Positions 1 through 14,573 are shown, numbered from the stretch's first letter. The stretch: DNA of 64,000 nt from DATBVX01 sp963705495 (GCA_963705495.1 CAVPJQ010000010.1:1-64000), one strand, 5' to 3'. The notes: a model not told the origin generated them from the sequence alone. Translations and numbers: made by a program.

Positions 1-844
1 TGTCCATTTCACTGGCGCGGGCGTATTGGGAGGCACTGCAGTTTCAGGACGCATTGCGCTTCTATCGGCGCGCCCTCAAGGAGGACTCCGCGTCGCTTAC
101 CCTGCGCGACATCGAGCAACTCGCCAACCTGATGACACGCCTTGCAGTGGAGTCGACCCGCCATGGTGGCAAGTCCGACCAACGCGCCGTCACCGATCTG
201 TTCAGTGAAGCGGAGGAGCTGCTTCATTGGGTCACAACGCCACTGATGGAACGCAAGGGCGCGCATGTGCCGGAGCGAAGCAACGATCAACTGACCGCCG
301 AACGATTGCTTCTTCTCGCCAGCTGGCAGAAGCGCAGAGCGTGGCTCAGCACAGATCTCGGCCAGACGCGGCGCGCGATCGAAAAGATGCGGGAATACTA
401 CGACCTGGCACTGAGCCGACGCCCGCCGAACGATTACTACCCGCGGCTGAATCTGATCATGGGACAGGTGGTGACCGCGTGGCTTGCGAGCGGCGCTCGA
501 GCGAAGCGCGCGTGCCGGTCGGCTCCGGGCAGCGACGTCTCGGTCGCGGACCTTGATGCAATCGCTCGAAAGATCGAGCTGCTGCTCAGAGCAGGGTCCG
601 GACTTCCTGGTCGATCAGGCGCGGATAGACTGCAAGCTTCTCAGTTGCATTGCCGGCGACATGCTCAGCGATCCGCTGACTGAATCAGCTGGCGAGCGAG
701 TATCTCGACATACGTGCGCTTTCGAGTCTGCGAGAGTTCGCATCGATTCGTGATCAGATCGATTTTCTGTGTCGGATGGCGACCATTGGCGGCCGTAAAC
801 CGCTGGTGCAGTCACTGCAGGAACTGCTCAAGCTGTCTGAATGA
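1..844 (+). CDS. TPR-like protein, C-terminal part, frameshifted
   Basis: The frame is open from the first bases of the window, so the gene begins upstream. The translation is alpha-helical (for example AYWEALQFQDALRFYRRALK), as in tetratricopeptide-type proteins. The reading frame changes near 590-600, where it continues as GPDFLVDQARIDCKLLSC, and again near 680, where it continues as LASEYLDIRALSSLREFAS and ends at TGA 842-844. Both continuations look like real coding sequence, so two single-base indels are likely. The function is unknown. It may be the tail of a large TPR or TRAFs-binding-domain type protein, but this is a weak guess. The gene stops about 20 bases before the first rRNA promoter. 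Confidence 0.55.
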
Positions 845-864
845 GTGATCGGTCCACGCAGTCG

Positions 865-892
865 TTGACTCCCCCCGTTCGATCGCTATACT
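865..892 (+). promoter_or_regulatory. rrn promoter P1 (sigma70)
   Basis: TTGACT (865-870) and TATACT (887-892) are separated by 16 bp and followed by a GC-rich discriminator. This is the usual form of growth-rate- and ppGpp-controlled rRNA promoters. It lies about 270 bp upstream of mature 16S. Confidence 0.75.
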
Positions 893-959
893 GCGCCCCC
901 TTCTGACGCCCCGGTTTCCCCGGGCATCTCCTGACCCCTCCGCCGACGGCCTTAAGCCG

Positions 960-987
960 TTGACGGGTCGGATTTGTCCGGTATACT
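960..987 (+). promoter_or_regulatory. rrn promoter P2 (sigma70)
   Basis: TTGACG (960-965) and TATACT (982-987) have a 16-bp spacer and a GC-rich discriminator. With P1 this gives the tandem promoter arrangement common to rrn operons. The rest of 845-1159 holds the leader with boxA and the 16S processing stem. I see no gene in it. Confidence 0.75.
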
Positions 988-1022
988 CCCGCGTCTTTCC
1001 GGGGCCCCCGACGGTCCCGGCC

Positions 1023-1036
1023 GCTCTTTAAAAATC
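1023..1036 (+). promoter_or_regulatory. rrn leader boxA antitermination site
   Basis: GCTCTTTAAAAATC matches the boxA element that recruits NusB/NusE for rRNA antitermination. It sits just before the 5' arm of the 16S processing stem, as in E. coli rrn leaders. Confidence 0.7.
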
Positions 1037-1066
1037 AAACAGGTAATTTGTGTGGGGACTCGTGTC
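1037..1066 (+). other. 5' arm of 16S RNase III processing stem
   Basis: This segment is nearly complementary to 2739-2768 beyond the 3' end of 16S (AACAGGTAATTTGTGTGGG against CCAACACAAGTTACCTGTTT, with few mismatches). Pairing would form the long stem that RNase III cuts to release pre-16S. Confidence 0.7.
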
Positions 1067-1159
1067 GAGTGCCTTTGACGGCAATGACCGAGTAACCAAG
1101 AGTCCAGCAGTAATACTGAACTTTTGGGTCTACTCTTCTTTAGATGTCTCAAAGCCTTT

Positions 1160-2713
<1,554 letters not shown>

Positions 2714-2829
2714 AAGAGAAACGCGTCGGAAGTGCCCGGCGCGAGTTCCCAACACAAGTTACCTGTTTCATCTACTAGGTTGGCGCCCGCACGAGCGCTG
2801 CTCGGTCGAAGGGCACTGCCTCGAACCCT

Positions 2830-2906
<77 letters not shown>

Positions 2907-2925
2907 TTGAGCAGTCACGGCAGCA

Positions 2926-3001
2926 GGGGCCATAGCTCAGCTGGGAGAGCGCCTGCTTTGCAAGCAGGAGGTCGCCGGTTCGATCCCGGCTGGCTCCACC
3001 A
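2926..3001 (+). tRNA. tRNA-Ala (TGC)
   Basis: This is a 76-nt cloverleaf directly after tRNA-Ile. The acceptor stem GGGGCCA pairs with TGGCTCC, the anticodon loop TTTGCAA gives TGC, the T-loop is normal (TTCGATC), and CCA is encoded. The Ile-Ala pair is the usual content of a 16S-23S spacer. Confidence 0.97.
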
Positions 3002-3069
3002 GCTCCGCCGCCAACTTGAATCTCGTGTGATCAGCGATGCGCACTCATGTGCTCATCGCTGATTGCTCG

Positions 3070-3105
3070 AAGCGCCACGCGAGTGGCGCTTGCTGTTTAA
3101 CAATC
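3070..3105 (+). promoter_or_regulatory. spacer boxB-like hairpin and boxA
   Basis: The hairpin AAGCGCCAC-gcga-GTGGCGCTT (3070-3091) leads straight into TGCTGTTTAACAATC (3091-3105), a boxA match. This repeats the antitermination signal ahead of 23S. The remaining spacer up to 3225 shows only an AT-rich stretch and the 23S processing arm. Confidence 0.65.
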
Positions 3106-3225
3106 TGGACACTTGTTTTTTTGACGCCCAATTTTCAAGCATTTTTCTTTGCTTGTTTTTTTTGGAGTGTCGCATTCGTATGTGAGAAACAGCAAACGTA
3201 TAACTCCGACTCCTTGGGGTTATAT

Positions 3226-6131
<2,906 letters not shown>

Positions 6132-6212
6132 ATAACACCCAAGCGGTTGGGTGTTTCTTTGACGATGCGAATGCGACACGTCAGGAAAGCAAGTGTGCCG
6201 GATTGGAGGGAA

Positions 6213-6236
6213 CGGCCGGAGTGAAAACTCCGGCCG
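6213..6236 (+). other. 23S-5S spacer hairpin
   Basis: A 9-bp perfect hairpin, CGGCCGGAG-tgaaaa-CTCCGGCCG, stands between 23S and 5S without a following T-run. It is probably an RNA processing or stability element rather than a terminator. Confidence 0.45.
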
Positions 6237-6251
6237 GGCTCTCGAAAAGTT

Positions 6252-6370
6252 TGCCTGGCGGATATAGCGAGCGGGAACCACCCGATCCCATTCCGAACTC
6301 GGAAGTGAAAACGCTCTGCGCCGATGATAGTGTGGCCGCAAGCCATGCCAAAGTAGGTCACTGCCAGGCT
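6252..6370 (+). rRNA. rrf: 5S ribosomal RNA
   Basis: The gene is about 119 nt. The start TGCCTGGCGG pairs with CTGCCAGGC at the end. The conserved loops CCGAACTCGGAAGTGAAA and GCGCCGATGATAGTG are present. Confidence 0.95.
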
Positions 6371-6376
6371 CTCAAA

Positions 6377-6416
6377 CAAAACCCCTGAGGTCGCGAGGCT
6401 TCAGGGGTTTTTCTTT
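6377..6416 (+). terminator. rho-independent terminator of the rRNA operon
   Basis: The stem AACCCCTGA/TCAGGGGTT is closed by a short loop and followed by TTTTTCTTT, directly after 5S. Confidence 0.9.
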
Positions 6417-6564
6417 GGCGCGAAATTTCCGCGAGACCCCCTGATCTACCGGTTACACGCGCCGTCACCGGGGCGACGCGCTAGTCTGCGCGCACACGCA
6501 CCTCCGCCGTCGATGAGTCCCGGCGACAGGTCCTGCTATTACGGACAGAATCCAAGGAATTGTC

Positions 6565-8804
6565 ATGCCGTCGTTTGTGCAGCGTTCGCTTCTCATCGCC
6601 TTGATCGTCGTGGCCGTAGATGTCGGCACGTGTTCGCAGCTGAACCTGCTGCCGGATCGCGGTCGACCGTAACGGGTGCACGGCCTAAGCTCTGTCTGGT
6701 GCTGAGCGGGGGCGGCGCGCGCGGCGTCGCACACATTGGCGTACTCAAGGTCCTGGAGGAGCTGCGCGTACCGGTCGATTGCATCGTCGGCACCAGCATG
6801 GGGTCGATCATCGGCGGCGGTTATGCATACGGGAAATCTCCCGCCGAGATGGAGCGCCTGATACGGGAAGCCAAGTGGGACGATGTGCTGCTGGACCAGC
6901 CGCAGCGGCCCGACCGGTCAGTGCGCAGCAAGGAGCTCGATCGCTCCTTGATCGGCGGTGCGGAGTTCGGTATACGCGGCCTCGAGGTCGAGTTGCCGGC
7001 GGGCGCGATCATTGGCCAGCAACTTGAGATCTTCCTGCAGGGCCTGGCGGGGCCTAACGAGAAGTTTCCGACCTTCGATAATCTGCCGATCCCGTTCCGC
7101 GCCATCGCCACGAACATCGAAGATGGATCGATGGTGGTCCTCGATCACGGCAGCCTTCCGCAATGCCTGCGTGCCAGCATGTCGGTGCCGGGCGTGTTTG
7201 CACCGGCGGAAATCGATGGTCAGCTGCTCGTGGATGGCGGGCTCACGCGCAACCTGGGTGTCGACGTGGCGCGTCAGCTCGGGGCGCAGAAGGTCATCGC
7301 CGTAAATCTCGGGACGGGCCTCATGAAGCGCGACCAGATCCGCTCGTTCCTCAGCGTCGGCTCGCAGATGGTCAATATTCTCACCGAGCAGAATGTGCGC
7401 AAATCGCTCAACGAGCTGACCGACCAGGACGTTCTCATTCTTCCCGAGCTCGGCGACTTCAGCTCGGCAGATTTCGTGAACTCTGCGAAGACCATCGAGA
7501 TCGGTGAGCGTGCCGCGTGGGCGGTGGCCGATCGCCTGCGAACGTTGAGCGTCAGCGAAGCGGAGTTCTCGGGGTACACCGCGAAGCTGCGCAGTGTCCA
7601 GCATCCGTCGGGCTATGCCGGCGTGCGAGCTCGACACCAAGAGCCTCACGCGCGTCAATCCACGCGTGGTTGACGCTACTTTCAATTCAGCAACGCAAGG
7701 GCAGCTCGACCAAGAAGCGCTGGCACGCGGCCTCAAGGAGCTGCTGGCCACGGATGACTTCCAGCAGGTGCGTTATCGCGTCGACAGCACGGATACCGGT
7801 CGCTATCTCGCCATCGAACCCCGCGAAAAGGCGTGGGGGCCGAACTATTTGCACCTCGGCCTCAATCTCTCGACCGACTTCCAGGGTGCCAGCGCTTTCA
7901 ATCTCAACGTCGATCACCGCATGACCTGGTTGACGGATCGCGGACTGGAATGGCGTAACCGCTTTTATCTCGGTGATCTGACCGGTATCGCAAGCGAGCT
8001 CTATCAGCCGCTCGATCTCGCGCGCAAATGGTTTAGTGCGGGACGACTCGTGGCAGCGCAGGAACTGGAGAACATCTTCCTCGACGAGGATGCAGTTGCC
8101 CAATATCGAAATCGGCGCGGCGAGGTTGCCCTGGAGTTGGGACGGCGCATAGGGACGTATGGCGATGCCCGTGTCGGATATCGCTACGGCCAGGTGAGTT
8201 TTACGAAATCGACCGGCAGTCCAGCGCTTCCTGATAGCCACGATGATCTTGGCGCAGCCTATCTGCAGCTGACGCTCGATCAGTACAACAACTGGAATTT
8301 CCCTTCCTCCGGATATATTGCCTCGCTCAATCTTTCCACCACGCGTCAGAGCCTCGGCTCGGACGTCGATTACTACAGCGGCACCGCCCGTCTTCGAAAA
8401 GGCATTCGGCACGGACGACAACCACTACCGCGTCGGTTTCGACTACTACACGACCTTCAACGGCGAGCGCCCGATCTACAACGCCTTCGCGCTCGGTGGC
8501 TTTCAAAACTTGTCTGGTTACAGCCAGCGCGAATTTCTCGTCGATGGCGCGCTGCTCGGACGCATGGTCTACGAGCGTCGCCTGTTCTCGCTGCCGGCCT
8601 TCGGCAGCGGGCATTTACTGGGGAGGCTCTCTCGAGGCAGCCAGCATCGACAATCGCCTCAATGGTCCCGATCCGAGTGGCGTGATCTATTCGGGCTCGA
8701 TGTACCTCGCAGCCGATACGCTACTCGGGCCCTGCTACTTTGCGGTGGGCGTGTCCGAGACTGGAAACACGGCGGTCTATCTGTTCCTCGGTCGCCCGCT
8801 GTAA
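6565..8804 (+). CDS. PlpD-like patatin phospholipase autotransporter (type Vd), frameshifted
   Basis: This is a predicted outer-membrane protein of about 745 residues that exposes or secretes a patatin-type lipase. ATG 6565 follows AAGGA and encodes a signal peptide (MPSFVQRSLLIALIVVAVDV). After a frame change near 6660 comes the patatin domain with oxyanion motif GGGARG, nucleophile motif GTSMGS and catalytic DGG. After a second change near 7620 a POTRA-like segment and a D15/BamA-type barrel follow, with further frame changes near 8395 and 8605. The protein ends YLFLGRPL, an outer-membrane-barrel style C-terminus. Order and length match Pseudomonas PlpD (about 728 aa). All parts are well preserved, so the four breaks look like sequence errors. 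Confidence 0.8.
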
Positions 8805-8909
8805 GCGGCTGATCGAACAGGGCAGGGCCGGGCGCTTATACTGCGCACCGGTTCACAGGCGGCTGAATCCGAATCCAGGGACGAGTCGAAAGTAACCGTA
8901 AACCCGCGT

Positions 8910-9472
8910 ATGGAAGAGCCGGTTCTGAAACGCATTGCCCGAGGCGAGCAGCGCGCCGTTTCCGAGTGCATCGAGCAGTTCGGGAATCTCGTCTGGGCGC
9001 TCGCGCGACGGCTTTCGCGCACGCGCGCGGATGCCGAGGACGCTGTTCAGGAGATCTTTATCGACCTTTGGCGCAGCGCCAGCCGGTACGATCCGGCCCA
9101 AGGCTCGGAGAAGGTGTTCATTACGACGATTGCACGGCGAAGATTGATCGACAGGCTGCGTCGCTCCGCACAGGAACCGGCGCGTGAGTCCACCGATGCC
9201 CTTGATGACCGTGGGCTGGGCAGAACCCGGCAGCCGCGGAGAGATCTGCGTCGAAGCCGAACGGGCGGCGCGTGCCGTAGCACGCCTGCGACCCGAGCAG
9301 CAAACAGTACTCGAGCTCGGAATCCTTCAGGGTCTGAGTCATTCGGAGATTGCTGCCAAGACAGGCATGGCGCTTGGAACCGTAAAGACGAACATGCGGC
9401 GCGGGCTGATCGAGGTTCGCGAACTGATGGAAACGCGTCGGTGCCGAACCGGCAGGAGGGTCGCGGTCATGA
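8910..9472 (+). CDS. ECF-type RNA polymerase sigma factor, frameshifted
   Basis: Region 2 is read from ATG 8910 (EDAVQEIFIDLWRSASRYDP, then RLIDRLRR). After a frame change near 9210-9225, region 4 follows (LRPEQQTVLELGILQGLSHS, then GTVKTNMRRGL), a helix-turn-helix for -35 recognition. The natural stop is probably the TGA inside ATGA at 9469-9472, which needs one more small indel near 9430. It overlaps the start of the anti-sigma gene, the usual sign of translational coupling. TATACT at 8837-8842 may be the -10 of its promoter, but I see no convincing -35. The regulon is unknown. Confidence 0.8.
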
Positions 9473-10298
9473 GCGATGCATTCCTGCGTAACGAGCGCTT
9501 GCTCGACCTGCTGGCCAAGCAAGCGACCGAAGGCGTTACAACCGCCGAGCAGTCAGAGCTCGAGCGCCTGTTGGCGCAGTATCCCTGATGCGGATCCGCA
9601 GCTCATCGACCGCATCGCCGCTTCAGTGATGCTGGCAGGAGATCTTCCGGAAGAACCCTTGCCCGCTTCCTTGCGTGCACGTATCGAATCACAAGCGGCT
9701 CGGGAATTGCCTGCACGCCACCAGCAAGGTCACCTCGATCCATTCGCGCACCGCCGAGCGGCACGCGGCGGCGACCGGACGCTTCGCGTGGTTTGCGGCC
9801 GCGGCCTGCCTGGTGCTGGCTGTCATCGGATGGTGGCCTCGATTGCATGAGACCATTCAACCGCCTGCGGTCACAGCAGATCCCGCGGCCGCTGACGCCC
9901 GCCGAGGAACGGCTCGCGCTTCTGCAAAAGCGGGGCAGTCACTCACGCGCAGTGGATCAGCACCGATGACCCGGCTTCACAGGGGGTCAAGGGCGATGTC
10001 GTCTGGGACAACTCGAAGCAGCGCGGCTATCTGCGCTTCAGCGGGCTGCCTGCCAACGATCCGGGACAGTCGCAATACCAGCTATGGATCTTCGACGCGA
10101 AGCGCGACGACTCGTTATCCCATTGACGGCGGCGTGTTCGACATTCCGGCGGGCGCGACCGAGGTCGTCATCCCGATCAATGCGCGTCTCGCAGTAAACG
10201 ACCCAGCGATGTTCGCGGTCACGATCGAGAGGCCTGGTGGCGTGGTGGTCTCGGCTCGCGAGCACATCGTCGCCCTCGCAAAGGTTGCGGCCGGCTGA
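9469..10298 (+). CDS. RskA-like anti-sigma factor, multiply frameshifted
   Basis: ATG 9469 lies about 10 bases after GGCAGGAGG. The pieces in order are an N-terminal zinc-finger-like/ASD region (MSDAFLRNERLLDLLAKQA), DADPQLIDRIAASVMLAG after a shift near 9585, and one membrane helix (FAWFAAAACLVLAVIGWW) after a shift near 9740. A periplasmic RskA-type domain follows (GDVVWDNSKQRGYLRFSGLP, then QYQLWIFDAKRDD, then YPIDGGVFDIPAGATEVVIP), with shifts near 9900 and 10110. It would hold the neighbouring sigma factor at the inner membrane. At least four indels occur in 830 bases although the domains remain recognisable. Confidence 0.72.
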
Positions 10299-10323
10299 AC
10301 GGCTCGCGCCGCGTGACACGCGT

Positions 10324-11279
10324 CATGACTCCACAGGGCTCGCACGAGGCGCAATCGGCCCGCAGCGTTCTCATGATCCGGCCGGCACGTTTCGGCGCGA
10401 ATCCAGCGACCGCGGCAGACGAATGCCTTTCAGGCGCGCACCACTGAAGAGCCACTGCTTGGGATTCGCGAGCGCGTCGCGAGCGAGTTCGACGCGCTTG
10501 CCGCTGCCTTGAGGCACGCGGGTGTCGAGGTTTGCGTCGTGGACGATACGGCTGAACCTGAGAAGCCCGATGCGATCTTTCCCAACAACTGGGTGAGCTT
10601 TCATGCGGACGGCACGGTAGTGCTGTATCCGCTGCTGGCACCGAACCGGCGCACGGAACGGCGGCTGGAAGTGTTGGAACAGCTCGTTACGCAGCATCAA
10701 TTCCGGATCCTCCGAACAGTTGATTTGAGCGAGCACGAAACGACGGGCGGATATCTCGAAGGCACCGGGAGCCTGGTGCTCGATCGTGTGAACCGGCTGG
10801 CATTCGCCTCGCTGTCGCCGCGCACTCAGCTCGATCCCATCGGCGACTTTGCGCAACGCCTCGATTACGAGGTCATCAGCTTCGAGGCGTTCGATGCGGC
10901 CGGAGTCCCGCCGTACCACACGAATGTCCTGATGTGCGTCGGAACGCATTTTGCGGTGCTGTGCACTGGCGCCATCCTCGACGCAGCACGACGTGATGCA
11001 GTCACTCGGATCCTTGAAAGCACCGGGCGCGAGCTGATCGACATCTCGTTGCGCCAGATGAGCGCGTTCGCTGGCAATATGCTGGAGCTGGACAGCGGGA
11101 CTGGCGACAAGATCATCGTCATGTCCACTACGGCGCAGCAGAGTCTCGATAGCACGCAGCGGAGCAGCCTGGAGCGCTACGGCAATAACGTTGTAGTGCC
11201 GATTCCGACCATCGAAAAGTATGGCGGCGGCAGTGTGCGTTGCATGCTCGCGGAGATTCACCTTCCGCATCGCAGTTGA
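10324..11279 (+). CDS. ctlX: CtlX-type citrulline/arginine deiminase-fold hydrolase, frameshifted
   Basis: This is an amidinotransferase-superfamily enzyme of about 318 residues. The N-terminus QSARSVLMIRPARFGANP is typical of the CtlX (citrulline utilization hydrolase) family. One extra base near 10421 shifts the frame, after which NAFQARTTEEPLLG continues. PDAIFPNNWVSFHADGTVVLY carries the substrate-binding Asp and Asn region. HTNVLMC holds the catalytic His and GGGSVRCMLAEIHLP the nucleophilic Cys. It is probably cytoplasmic and hydrolyses a guanidino or ureido compound. The substrate cannot be read from the sequence. Confidence 0.82.
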
Positions 11280-11314
11280 GAAATGTCGCTACAATTTCAC
11301 CGCGAGGTACGTAT

Positions 11315-11956
11315 TTGCTCGAACTTGGACTGAAGACGCTGCTGAGTTACCTGTTGGGCTCCCTCATGGGCGGCCTGATCGTCGGACGCCTGCGCGGGGG
11401 CGTCGACATACGCAGCGTGGGCAGCGGCAATGTCGGTGGCACCAACGCGCTGCGCACCCAGGGGAAGATGTTCGCTCTGTGGGTAGTGCTCATCGACGTG
11501 CTCAAAGGTGTCATTGCCGCGGGCGTCTTGCCGCAACTGCGCATACCGGGGGTCGACGTCGATCCACAAGTACATCGCGATTGGCTGGTGATGGCGTGCG
11601 CAGCCGCCGCCATCTGCGGGCACGTCTACCCCGTCTGGTACGGATTCCGCGGTGGCAAGGGCGCTGCGACACTGGTTGGAACCCTGCTTGGGATCCAGCC
11701 GGCCCTGTTGATTCCGGTCCTGGTGACGTGGCTGGTCGTCGTGATGCTGTCGGGATACGTCGGGCTCGCGACGATGTGCGCGGGCGTATCGCTGCCGCTC
11801 TATCTATGTGCGACACAGGTGCCCCCGCCTGCCGCGCTGATGGCATTCAGTGTCGTGATGGCTCTGTTCGTGATCTACACGCATCGCAGTAACGTCGCCC
11901 GCATGCTTCGGCACACCGAGCCTCGTGCTCAGCGGTTGTGGTTACTGCGCCGTTGA
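11315..11956 (+). CDS. plsY: glycerol-3-phosphate acyltransferase PlsY
   Basis: PlsY transfers acyl groups from acyl-phosphate to glycerol-3-phosphate, the first step of phospholipid synthesis, in the inner membrane. The conserved motifs are GSGNVGGTNALRT (about residue 36), GHVYPVWYGFRGGKGAAT and THRSNVARMLRH, and there are about five hydrophobic helices. I chose TTG 11315, preceded by GAGG at 11304-11307, because an earlier in-frame ATG lies inside the upstream gene and would add residues the family lacks. It overlaps the birA start. Confidence 0.92.
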   Translation: MLELGLKTLLSYLLGSLMGGLIVGRLRGGVDIRSVGSGNVGGTNALRTQGKMFALWVVLIDVLKGVIAAGVLPQLRIPGVDVDPQVHRDWLVMACAAAAICGHVYPVWYGFRGGKGAATLVGTLLGIQPALLIPVLVTWLVVVMLSGYVGLATMCAGVSLPLYLCATQVPPPAALMAFSVVMALFVIYTHRSNVARMLRHTEPRAQRLWLLRR

Positions 11957-12969
11957 GTGCGCGGCGCACACGGCCCAGCGTCACGTTGCGCGAGCAGCTC
12001 ATCCATCTGCTCGCTGACGGGGAGTTCCATTCCGGTGCCCGTCTCGCCGCGAGGCTTGGCGTGAGCCGCACCGCTGTATGGAAGGTTCTGCACAGCCTTT
12101 CACAGCTGGGTCTCGAAATGCACAGCGTGCCGAAGCGTGGCTATCGGCTGGCACAGGCTATCGAGACGCTTTCGAGCACGCGCATAGAAAGGAAGCTCTC
12201 GGCGCAGGCGCGCTCGCGGGTACGCAGGCTCGAAGTCCTCGCCGAGATCGAATCGACCAATTCGCACCTGTTCGCGGTCACCGATCTGCCGACAGGGTGC
12301 GCCGACGTTTGCATCGCGGAGTTTCAATCCGCCGGACGCGGGCGGCGGGGACGAAGCTGGACGGCGCCATACGGCAGTGGCTTGTGCATGTCCCTGAGCT
12401 GGCAATTTCCCGAGAGCCCGCGACAAATCGGCGCATTGAGTCTCGCCACCGGCGTCGGGGTTCTCAGAGCGCTCCGAGAGCAGGGCGTTAGCGGCGTTGG
12501 CCTGAAATGGCCCAATGACATCCTCTGCGCAGGCCGTAAACTCGGCGGCATTCTCATCGAGCTGAGGGCTGAGACCGCGGGACCCGCGTATGTCGTGCTG
12601 GGGATTGGCCTCAACATTCGCCTGAGCATGCAGGCGCAGCGTGCAATTCAGGCGAGCGGTGCGGCGGCGGTGGATCTGGCGGAGATCGGCGCGCTGTCGA
12701 GTACCGGGCGCAATATGCTCGCCGCCGCAATCGTCAACCGGGTGGTCGAGGTACTCGCGGAGTTCGAACAGCGGGGGTTTCGACCCTTCATGAATGAATG
12801 GCGCGACGCGGACGCTCTGTCCGGTGAACCGATCCGCGTGCTCCTCGGCGAGCAGACGCAGAGAGGCATCGCGCGCGGCATCGATGAAGACGGGGCGCTG
12901 ATGCTCGAGACGCCGACCGGTCTGATGCGCTTCGTCTCGGGCGAGATCAGCGTGCGCGCGGGCGCATAG
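11938..12969 (+). CDS. birA: bifunctional biotin-protein ligase / biotin operon repressor BirA
   Basis: BirA attaches biotin to BCCP through biotinyl-AMP and can repress biotin synthesis. An N-terminal winged helix (about residues 18-72, core SGARLAARLGVSRTAVWKVL) precedes the ligase domain with the biotinyl-AMP loop GRGRRGRSW (about 133), KWPNDI (190) and KLGGILIEL (201). The start is GTG 11938; TTG 11953 and TTG 11983 are alternatives. It overlaps plsY by 19 bases and is followed by coaX. A biotin carboxylase/BCCP pair that would need it lies at 49.5-51.4 kb. Confidence 0.93.
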   Translation: MVTAPLSARRTRPSVTLREQLIHLLADGEFHSGARLAARLGVSRTAVWKVLHSLSQLGLEMHSVPKRGYRLAQAIETLSSTRIERKLSAQARSRVRRLEVLAEIESTNSHLFAVTDLPTGCADVCIAEFQSAGRGRRGRSWTAPYGSGLCMSLSWQFPESPRQIGALSLATGVGVLRALREQGVSGVGLKWPNDILCAGRKLGGILIELRAETAGPAYVVLGIGLNIRLSMQAQRAIQASGAAAVDLAEIGALSSTGRNMLAAAIVNRVVEVLAEFEQRGFRPFMNEWRDADALSGEPIRVLLGEQTQRGIARGIDEDGALMLETPTGLMRFVSGEISVRAGA

Positions 12970-12983
12970 CAAGGGGTGTGCGC

Positions 12984-13757
12984 ATGATCCTGTTGCTCGA
13001 CATCGGCAACACACGGGTGAAGTGGGCGCAGCTCCTCGATGGTTCGCTCACGCCGCAGCAGTCCTTCGTGCATCGGGACGTGGCCCCCGAGGAATGGATC
13101 AAGCAACTGTTTCGTGAGCGCTTTCGCCCGCAGAGGTTGCTGGTGGCGAACGTTGGTGGTGCCGCAATGGAAGGAACGATTCGACGCGAAGCGCAGCGCG
13201 TGTGGCAGCTCACGCCGGAATTCGCCACTTCGGAGGCGCATGCGTGTGATGTCACCAACGCATACCCTCAGCCGCCCTCGCTGGGGGTCGACCGCTGGTT
13301 GGCACTGATCGCTGCGCGGCATCTCGCTCCCGGTTGGGCCTGCGTGATCGACGCCGGGACCGCACTGACAATCGACGCGCTCGATCCAGCCGGGCTGCAC
13401 CTCGGGGGGCTCATCATTCCTGGCAGCCGGATGATGATGAATGCGCTGCTGGATCGAACCAGTGATATCGCACGCAAAGCGCGTGAATACGCGGGCCAGG
13501 CCGCAGGCATGATTGCGGAGAAGAGCGTTTTCGCGAGCAACACGGCACAGGCGGTGGCGAGTGGGGCACTCTACGCCCTGGCCGCCGCTGCAGACCGGGC
13601 AGTTGCGGACCTCACGCGACGCGCGGCCGGTGCTACGCCGCGGGTTTACCTGACAGGAGGCGACGCGGAGCAGCTCAAGCGCGCCATGACGAGCGTCGCT
13701 GAAGTTGTGCCGGATCTCGTGCTGCTAGGCCTGGCGGTGACAGCGGAGCGCCCGTGA
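12984..13757 (+). CDS. coaX: type III pantothenate kinase CoaX
   Basis: CoaX catalyses the first step of CoA biosynthesis in the cytoplasm. The ASKHA-fold motifs are DIGNTRVKW at the N-terminus, GVDRWLALIAAR, and VIDAGTALTIDAL with GGLIIPG. ATG 12984 is chosen because AAGGGG lies 8 bases upstream; GTG 12978 is possible. At 257 residues it is normal for the family. birA followed by coaX is a frequent gammaproteobacterial arrangement. Confidence 0.94.
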   Translation: MILLLDIGNTRVKWAQLLDGSLTPQQSFVHRDVAPEEWIKQLFRERFRPQRLLVANVGGAAMEGTIRREAQRVWQLTPEFATSEAHACDVTNAYPQPPSLGVDRWLALIAARHLAPGWACVIDAGTALTIDALDPAGLHLGGLIIPGSRMMMNALLDRTSDIARKAREYAGQAAGMIAEKSVFASNTAQAVASGALYALAAAADRAVADLTRRAAGATPRVYLTGGDAEQLKRAMTSVAEVVPDLVLLGLAVTAERP

Positions 13758-13789
13758 AGCATGCGCCCGCGAGGCCGTAAGATTCCCGC

Positions 13790-14540
13790 ATGAAGGCCCT
13801 GTTCCTGGCACTGCTCTTGGTGAACCTCATGGTGCTCGCCTGGACAGCGTGGCACGCGCCTGAGGATCTTCGCGCGTCGACGCCGGCCGCGAGTACCGTG
13901 CCGACTTTGCAGCTCGCGAGTGAGAAGGACTCCGCGCCTCCTGCACCGACGGCGTCGACGCCAGCCACCCAGCGACACGTCACCGCTCGCCACCCAATCG
14001 GATTCGCACTTCCGGTTTGACGCCGACAGATGCAATCAGCGCCTGCTGAATGGCGCCGGACGTTGCATCAGTCTTGGACCGTTTCGTGATCTCGCTGAAG
14101 CGAGCCAGGCTTCATCGACCATGCGTGGTTCCGGCTACGCGCCGCGCACGCGGCTCGCGGAAGGCGAAGTATGGGCGGGATTGTGGGTGTATCTCGCGGA
14201 CCTGCCATCGCGCGCTGAGGCCCAACGCGCGATGAGCGTTCTCAAGCAAAAAGGTGTAGCTGACGCCTACATCATGCCGGCAGCCGATCAGACCAATGTC
14301 ATTTCGCTTGGAATCTTCAGCGAGCCGCAGCGTGCGCAACGGCGCGCCGAGGAAGTGCGCGCGCTCGGTTTCACGCCCTCGGTTGCTGATCGCACGCGCA
14401 AGGACACGGTGTACTGGATCGATATCGACCTCAAGTCGACCGATGCCATGGTGAGTCCGTCCGAGATCCAGGGTGAAAGCGGTCGCATCGTGCGATTGCA
14501 GGTACAGGCCTGCCCACAAGGCTCGGCTGCCACCAGCTGA
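13790..14540 (+). CDS. SPOR-domain protein, frameshifted
   Basis: The N-terminal membrane anchor or signal (MKALFLALLLVNLMVLAWTA) and a Pro/Thr/Ala-rich linker are read from ATG 13790. After a frame change near 13970-14010 the protein continues through RCISLGPFRDLAEA to a C-terminal SPOR domain (VWAGLWVYLADLPSRAEAQ, then TNVISLGIFSEPQRAQRRAE). SPOR domains bind denuded septal peptidoglycan, so a role in cell division or the envelope is likely. coaX followed by a SPOR gene is common in related genomes. Confidence 0.8.
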
Positions 14541-14573
14541 ATTGAACTCCGGCCTGCTAGAATTCGGCGCGAA

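Noticed and set aside
8910..10298. Programmed ribosomal frameshifting in the sigma/anti-sigma genes
   Set aside because: The breaks are many, fall at different kinds of sites without slippery heptamers or conserved pseudoknots, and occur across unrelated genes; indel errors explain them better.
10371..11270. Minus-strand open frame opposite ctlX, and similar ones at 6918-7751 and 12100-13014
   Set aside because: All are mirror frames of well-defined plus-strand genes in high-GC DNA.
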